From: Fibrobacteria bacterium GUT77
GTDB lineage: Bacteria; Fibrobacterota; Chitinivibrionia; Chitinivibrionales; Chitinispirillaceae
Length of the DNA: 9,383 nt
Assembly: GCA_001462255.1 (NCBI GenBank)
Contig: LIUJ01000232.1
Span: 3,564-12,946 of the forward strand
Reading direction: 5' to 3'
Shown here: positions 7,101 to 9,383 of the stretch, in pieces
Layout of the letters: each line of letters starts with the position of its first letter
How positions within the stretch are numbered: the first letter of the stretch is position 1
Translations under genes and position numbers: made by a program
Notes under the pieces: model-generated
Databases searched by the model: none
What the model saw: the letters and a program-made list of their open reading frames with translations, nothing else
What the model was told of the DNA's origin: nothing

Positions 7101-9383
7101 GGTGGATTCGCCGGGGCGGCTACCCGTCGCCGATCCCGGTATTAAACTCCAACTCCACGTACCGGCGGACACGGAGCTGTTCGTAGCGTCCGGATTAAGC
7201 CAAGTATCGGCGCCTATAGTCGCGCTCGCGAACAACTTGCCCACTATAGGCATCCACTCACCGGCCACAACATCAACATAAGCGGTCGGAACAACGTACA
7301 TAAGCGCCGAAGAGGGACGTGTACCCACAAGCGACGATATTGTAGGAGTGAACACCGGCGTACCTCTCTTATAGAAGAACCGCGCCGCGACGGGATCGTT
7401 ATACTTAACTATAATATTTACGCTCACGCTACCCGTACCGCTTCCGGCCGGTATGGTGGCGGTTACCTTTCCGGTTTGGGTAGGTCCGGTAGGCGTTATC
7501 TTCCAGCTGGTCTGGTTACCCGTAGGATTCGTAACGCCCGGAACGCCGTTCTGCGTCCACGTAACCGGCACGGCCTCCTCCCACGTACCGTCCGGGCGTT
7601 GCATTCTCGCCCAAAGCGTGGTGTCGGCGTTTACCACCATCTCAACCGTCCCCACCTTGCTGTCGTTGGAGATCGTTATAAACGTACCGCCCTGCTTTAT
7701 GCCTATCTCTATCCCGGTATAAATGACGTTTTCCAACTTGATAATTGAGTTGGCCGTCGGCAAAGCCGTTCCTCCGGTAGGGGTATATGTAACCGTAAAC
7801 GGCGCTATGCCGGAGTTTACCCCCTCCTTACGTTTAGCCGTCCCCTGCCCGCGCGCCGGATTGGGGCCTTTATCGGCCGAAGCGATGTTTTGGGAATTTG
7901 CGGCCACCGTCCACTTTATTGTCCCTTTTGTGTCGGAAGCCGGCCCAACCCAGTTGTCGTACTGGTCGCGAACTATCGCGTAGAAATTGCTGTTTTCAAT
8001 CGCGCTACCGTTTATACGCACCGTATCTATCTTTTTGGCGGCCCACAACGCGCCCAACGAATCGGCGCTCTCCTCTATATAAAGTTTGGCGGCGGGACCG
8101 GGGTTGACGTACACGTCCACCGAGTCGCGGGCGCGCGTCATAGACACCGAGTCGTAATACTCGCCGTATATGCGAACATACGTATAAGCCTTCGTAGCCG
8201 ACACATTCACGGAATCCGTCTTAGTCGTATTGGTCGAACCGTTTTTAGCGTTGACGACCGTGACGTTTTGACCCGTAACCGGAACACCGTTTTTATTGGG
8301 GCCGATATCCTTGGCGCTCCAAACAAACGAACCCTTCGCGAAATTATTCGAGTTGGCCGCCGTTATGGTATCGCCGTCCGTGTTGGTTACCACAGCCTTC
8401 GCCGGCTTGGGTTGACCGGCAATGATTGGGTTTCCGTCCACCTTGATTTGCACCTTACCCACACCGGCGGATATGATGTTCGTCATTATCTTGATATTGG
8501 AATCGTCCGAGTGGCGTTCCGCGTAAAACATGTGCAGTTTATATTTTTGCCCGTTAACCAAACCGCCGAGCGCCGCTCTTTGATTATCCAAATTTATGCT
8601 TCCGGTTACCGCCTCGTGAACGCCTCCGAGATCCATAGCCAATATTCCGTTAACGAAGACCCACACGTCGTCGTCACCGGTAAACTCAAAAGTCAACCCC
8701 GGCTCCATCGTAAAATCGCAAACCATTTCCATAGTAAAGGCATAATTATGATTTGCGTCTTCGCTCGTCATTTTCCACCAATCTTCTTTCTTCTCCAACA
8801 CCGCCCCGGTAGTAAACGTAACTCCGGGGGATCTTGTATTAGCGTAATAATCGTTCGGCGCGTTATCCAACGGGAAAAAACCGGATTGCGAAAACTCGTA
8901 CTTACCGCCCCCTATGTGCCTAAAGTATAATCTCCCCCTTATCACTTTATTTTCAAAAGCCGTTTCCACCTTATTGTTATCCGCCGGAATGGTCACCCCC
9001 CCCACAGACGTCACCGGAGCGTAAGCGTTCTCCCTCCACGTAACATTGCTTCTATCCCACTCGTCCCCCCAACTCCCGTTTCTGGCCTTAAGTCCGGGCG
9101 GCGGATTGTTGCCATACGTATAAATCGGCCTAAATTTTTCCAAATAAGTTTTACCGGCCGGATCGGTATTGACTGTTTTACCGCTCATTTTGTAACTACC
9201 GAGGCTACTCCAATCCCTAAACCAAAACCTGATTCCCTGATTTAAATGGCCTCCGCTCCCGTTGCTATTGCTATGCGGCGCGGCCATGGGCTTCTGATCT
9301 TCATCCAACGTTGAAAGCACCATCCCCGGCCGAGCCATTTTGCCGCTGCCGTTGTACTTTCCGTGCGGTTGCTCAAACTCCGG
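4101..9383 (-). CDS. Giant fibro-slime domain surface protein with duplicated Ig-like modules (5' end outside window)
   Basis: Partial gene, at least 1760 codons. Residues here count from the methionine at 9338, but the frame stays open to the window edge and reads PEFEQPHGKYNG before it, matching the HPDFE-type opening of fibro-slime domains. The true start and signal peptide are therefore upstream. Residues 1 to about 290 are the fibro-slime/PA14-like domain, with FEFTGDDDVWVFVNG (217-231), DLGGVH (236-241) and the closing FYAERHSDDSNIKI (271-284). Two similar modules follow (about 295-656 and 685-1066), sharing AKLYIE, YA(I/V)(V/I)RD(Q/K)YxN and W(T/N)V; a further Ig-like stretch has DKWGN (1232-1236). 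Most cysteines occur as near pairs (921/930, 951/969, 1128/1136, 1273/1291), suggesting extracytoplasmic disulfides. The end (about 1655-1721) resembles a FlgD-Ig domain, with VYDLAGN and YWNGYNSKKMKVAPGTYRL. Fibro-slime proteins in Fibrobacter succinogenes are outer-membrane proteins linked to cellulose adhesion; the same role here is inference. Stop is TAA, followed by a terminator. Confidence 0.9.
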   Translation of the reverse strand, partial: PEFEQPHGKYNGSGKMARPGMVLSTLDEDQKPMAAPHSNSNGSGGHLNQGIRFWFRDWSSLGSYKMSGKTVNTDPAGKTYLEKFRPIYTYGNNPPPGLKARNGSWGDEWDRSNVTWRENAYAPVTSVGGVTIPADNNKVETAFENKVIRGRLYFRHIGGGKYEFSQSGFFPLDNAPNDYYANTRSPGVTFTTGAVLEKKEDWWKMTSEDANHNYAFTMEMVCDFTMEPGLTFEFTGDDDVWVFVNGILAMDLGGVHEAVTGSINLDNQRAALGGLVNGQKYKLHMFYAERHSDDSNIKIMTNIISAGVGKVQIKVDGNPIIAGQPKPAKAVVTNTDGDTITAANSNNFAKGSFVWSAKDIGPNKNGVPVTGQNVTVVNAKNGSTNTTKTDSVNVSATKAYTYVRIYGEYYDSVSMTRARDSVDVYVNPGPAAKLYIEESADSLGALWAAKKIDTVRINGSAIENSNFYAIVRDQYDNWVGPASDTKGTIKWTVAANSQNIASADKGPNPARGQGTAKRKEGVNSGIAPFTVTYTPTGGTALPTANSIIKLENVIYTGIEIGIKQGGTFITISNDSKVGTVEMVVNADTTLWARMQRPDGTWEEAVPVTWTQNGVPGVTNPTGNQTSWKITPTGPTQTGKVTATIPAGSGTGSVSVNIIVKYNDPVAARFFYKRGTPVFTPTISSLVGTRPSSALMYVVPTAYVDVVAGEWMPIVGKLFASATIGADTWLNPDATNSSVSAGTWSWSLIPGSATGSRPGESTEGLIGPGSGSARTDSASFRSTLATYGDYVKIRGTYTDNSKSPVVSVSQDIWVRVIPDVYNAKLYIEPNNQGGTISPNNPQELKELVFTESDTGNAKQKQIYAVIRDKYGNYIGPSGAINPYQPGTAGLYPPPDGKGTTTWNVTGPQSVTAVDGYKEWGEGIVTRLGSEGTTVKACNTAWGSGACDTVPVRFLDYSYEDVKIVVKCANGGVGAPVTTIGGVAYCDIGDTLRMNSNEDKDIIVLGQRDDNHTWETITGDWSRDPGLINALGTPPSGTGNWTLTPDGTGTGTVTVDKGGKTDGVVVVITVGPPLRAEIVILTPADQLKAGNNIQVGITYYNRAGLMREWDPTWGTPGAYFADVIGNGAAKAEPTVTSKPGQRPLCYAGKGDGCSSDEFVNSALEHNTTNLNDGVTTVLYYAAAGHQIRYAEYITVNGQKVKITAVSAPFTLLPGDPATINIVGPDGNIDDTLHLKQSDNPLILHAEAEDKWGNKIGDYPGNWKAVTPIPVDETNRPVIVYVPGNATENSCGYLTVDGGGTLRDTITICMTGVTIRPFKVFTRDNDGCGYLDKLEMKFSKAIYFKGKDSATKVNPSAGQISVKYNSTTLTVDSVRVIPGTMTVDIHLRDVGPHGSAALQTDWLPTITIGEGFFDDAGAQTVSAPTVVDGAAPVIESAKLFLSSNHIEVKFSEKVKPYNSSTFGNDPETPNKNFPPELLFNIWLKGQNKALQARTRALSKTTGDVNEIESFDLQVDRLKGIAEVFPKDAYTLKFFLKDGVKVGPPNDYINIRTKDEAKDLNRPANTHVNDVLDNIPLANNRKVLMTYGDMPNDKLKPVPNPASPEATERIVSGVAPGQPNVVKPGVILAVNDEDAVKRIKEGTLGGAAFEVSLYVPSITTTDENGNPVNIPKDKQPRVRCQLKVYDLAGNLVVSGESKDAMSGKGAGESTVLQLYWNGYNSKKMKVAPGTYRLVVNVKYEGNLSTKDKEFAKDKKYTGLVGISK
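4176..4376 (-). other. C-terminal FlgD-Ig-like domain of the large surface protein
   Basis: Residues about 1655-1721 show the pattern VYDLAGN, then LYWNGYNSKKMKVAPGTYRL and a final VNVKY strand. This is the FlgD-Ig/secretion-tail pattern (W-D/N-G-x-N then V-x-x-G-x-Y) found at the ends of many exported proteins in Fibrobacterota and Bacteroidota relatives. In Bacteroidota similar tails direct export by the type IX system. Whether this tail is an export signal or just an Ig domain cannot be decided here, because about 24 further residues follow it. Confidence 0.6.
6141..7286 (-). repeat. Protein-level module, copy 2 of 2, in the fibro-slime protein
   Basis: Residues about 685-1066. Landmarks: TWSWS (727-731), TDSA (759-762), AKLYIEP (807-813), YAVIRDKYGNYIGP (847-860), TTWNVTG (884-890), NWTLTPDG (1023-1030) and GPPLRAEIVIL (1054-1064). 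Each pairs with a landmark of copy 1. This copy additionally carries two close cysteine pairs (921/930 and 951/969) absent from copy 1. Boundaries are approximate. Confidence 0.65.
7371..8456 (-). repeat. Protein-level module, copy 1 of 2, in the fibro-slime protein
   Basis: Residues about 295-656. Landmarks in order: a V(D)GxP-type strand, FVWSA (338-342), TDSV (374-377), AKLYIEE (417-423), YAIVRDQYDNWVGP (453-466), IKWTVA (474-479), SWKITPTG (611-618) and DPVAARFFYK (648-657). The same order of landmarks recurs in copy 2 at an offset of about 390-410 residues. The copies are diverged in sequence, so the duplication is old. Boundaries are approximate. Confidence 0.65.
8469..9383 (-). other. 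Fibro-slime (PA14-like) domain within the large surface protein
   Basis: This segment encodes the carbohydrate-binding-type domain that identifies the protein family. The acidic GDDDVWVFVNG loop and the DLGGVH strand lie in a PA14-like beta barrel; in PA14 and GLEYA lectins comparable acidic loops bind calcium and sugar. The stretch upstream of the loop includes aromatic-rich segments (FWFRDW, WWKM). Sugar binding is inferred from the fold family; the ligand cannot be told from sequence. Confidence 0.8.

Noticed and set aside
7890..8930. Long plus-strand open frame (346 codons) opposite the fibro-slime domain
   Set aside because: Antisense shadow of the large surface gene; low-complexity R/H/V-rich translation, no recognisable domain.
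9336..9338. ATG at 9338 as the true start of the surface protein
   Set aside because: No signal peptide follows, and the frame stays open upstream with PEFE, the usual opening of a fibro-slime domain; the gene continues beyond the window.

Overview
The window carries the start of a division and cell-wall (dcw/mra) operon and, upstream of it, one very large surface-protein gene. All five recognisable genes lie on the minus strand, so transcription runs from high to low coordinates. The likely source is a member of the Fibrobacterota (Fibrobacter/Fibromonas-type gut bacteria). This rests on the large protein, which begins with a fibro-slime domain (PA14-like block with TGDDDVWVFVNG and DLGGVH) and ends with a FlgD-Ig-like tail, an architecture best known from Fibrobacter. 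The intermediate GC content with very AT-rich intergenic DNA and a Gram-negative-style mraZ-rsmH-ftsL-ftsI order fit. Fibro-slime domains also occur in a few other phyla such as Myxococcota, so the assignment is an inference.

Right part (4101-9383): a fibro-slime repeat protein of at least 1760 residues, cut by the right window edge. It has an N-terminal fibro-slime/PA14-like lectin domain, two copies of a module of about 370 residues that repeat at an offset of about 390-410 residues, a further Ig-like region with paired cysteines, and a C-terminal FlgD-Ig-like domain. Just after its stop lie two tandem GTAGGGGCGG hairpins, the second followed by a T-run, which should act as its terminator.

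Middle (3839-4022): an AT-rich intergenic region with a candidate promoter for the mra operon and a well-formed MraZ operator: TGGGN boxes with 5-base spacers, the last box overlapping the mraZ ribosome binding site.

Left part (65-3814): mraZ (regulator), rsmH (16S rRNA m4C1402 methyltransferase), ftsL (divisome bitopic protein) and ftsI (septal transpeptidase with two C-terminal PASTA domains). They are packed with 4-base overlap, 3-base gap and 14-base overlap, which indicates one transcript. FtsL and FtsI act together with FtsQ/B/W at the septum; MraZ probably controls the operon from its own leader. The FtsI pedestal is unusually short. After ftsI, instead of an immediately adjoining murE, the last 50 or so bases look like a dispersed repeat.

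No RNA genes, CRISPR arrays, insertion sequences or phage genes were seen.
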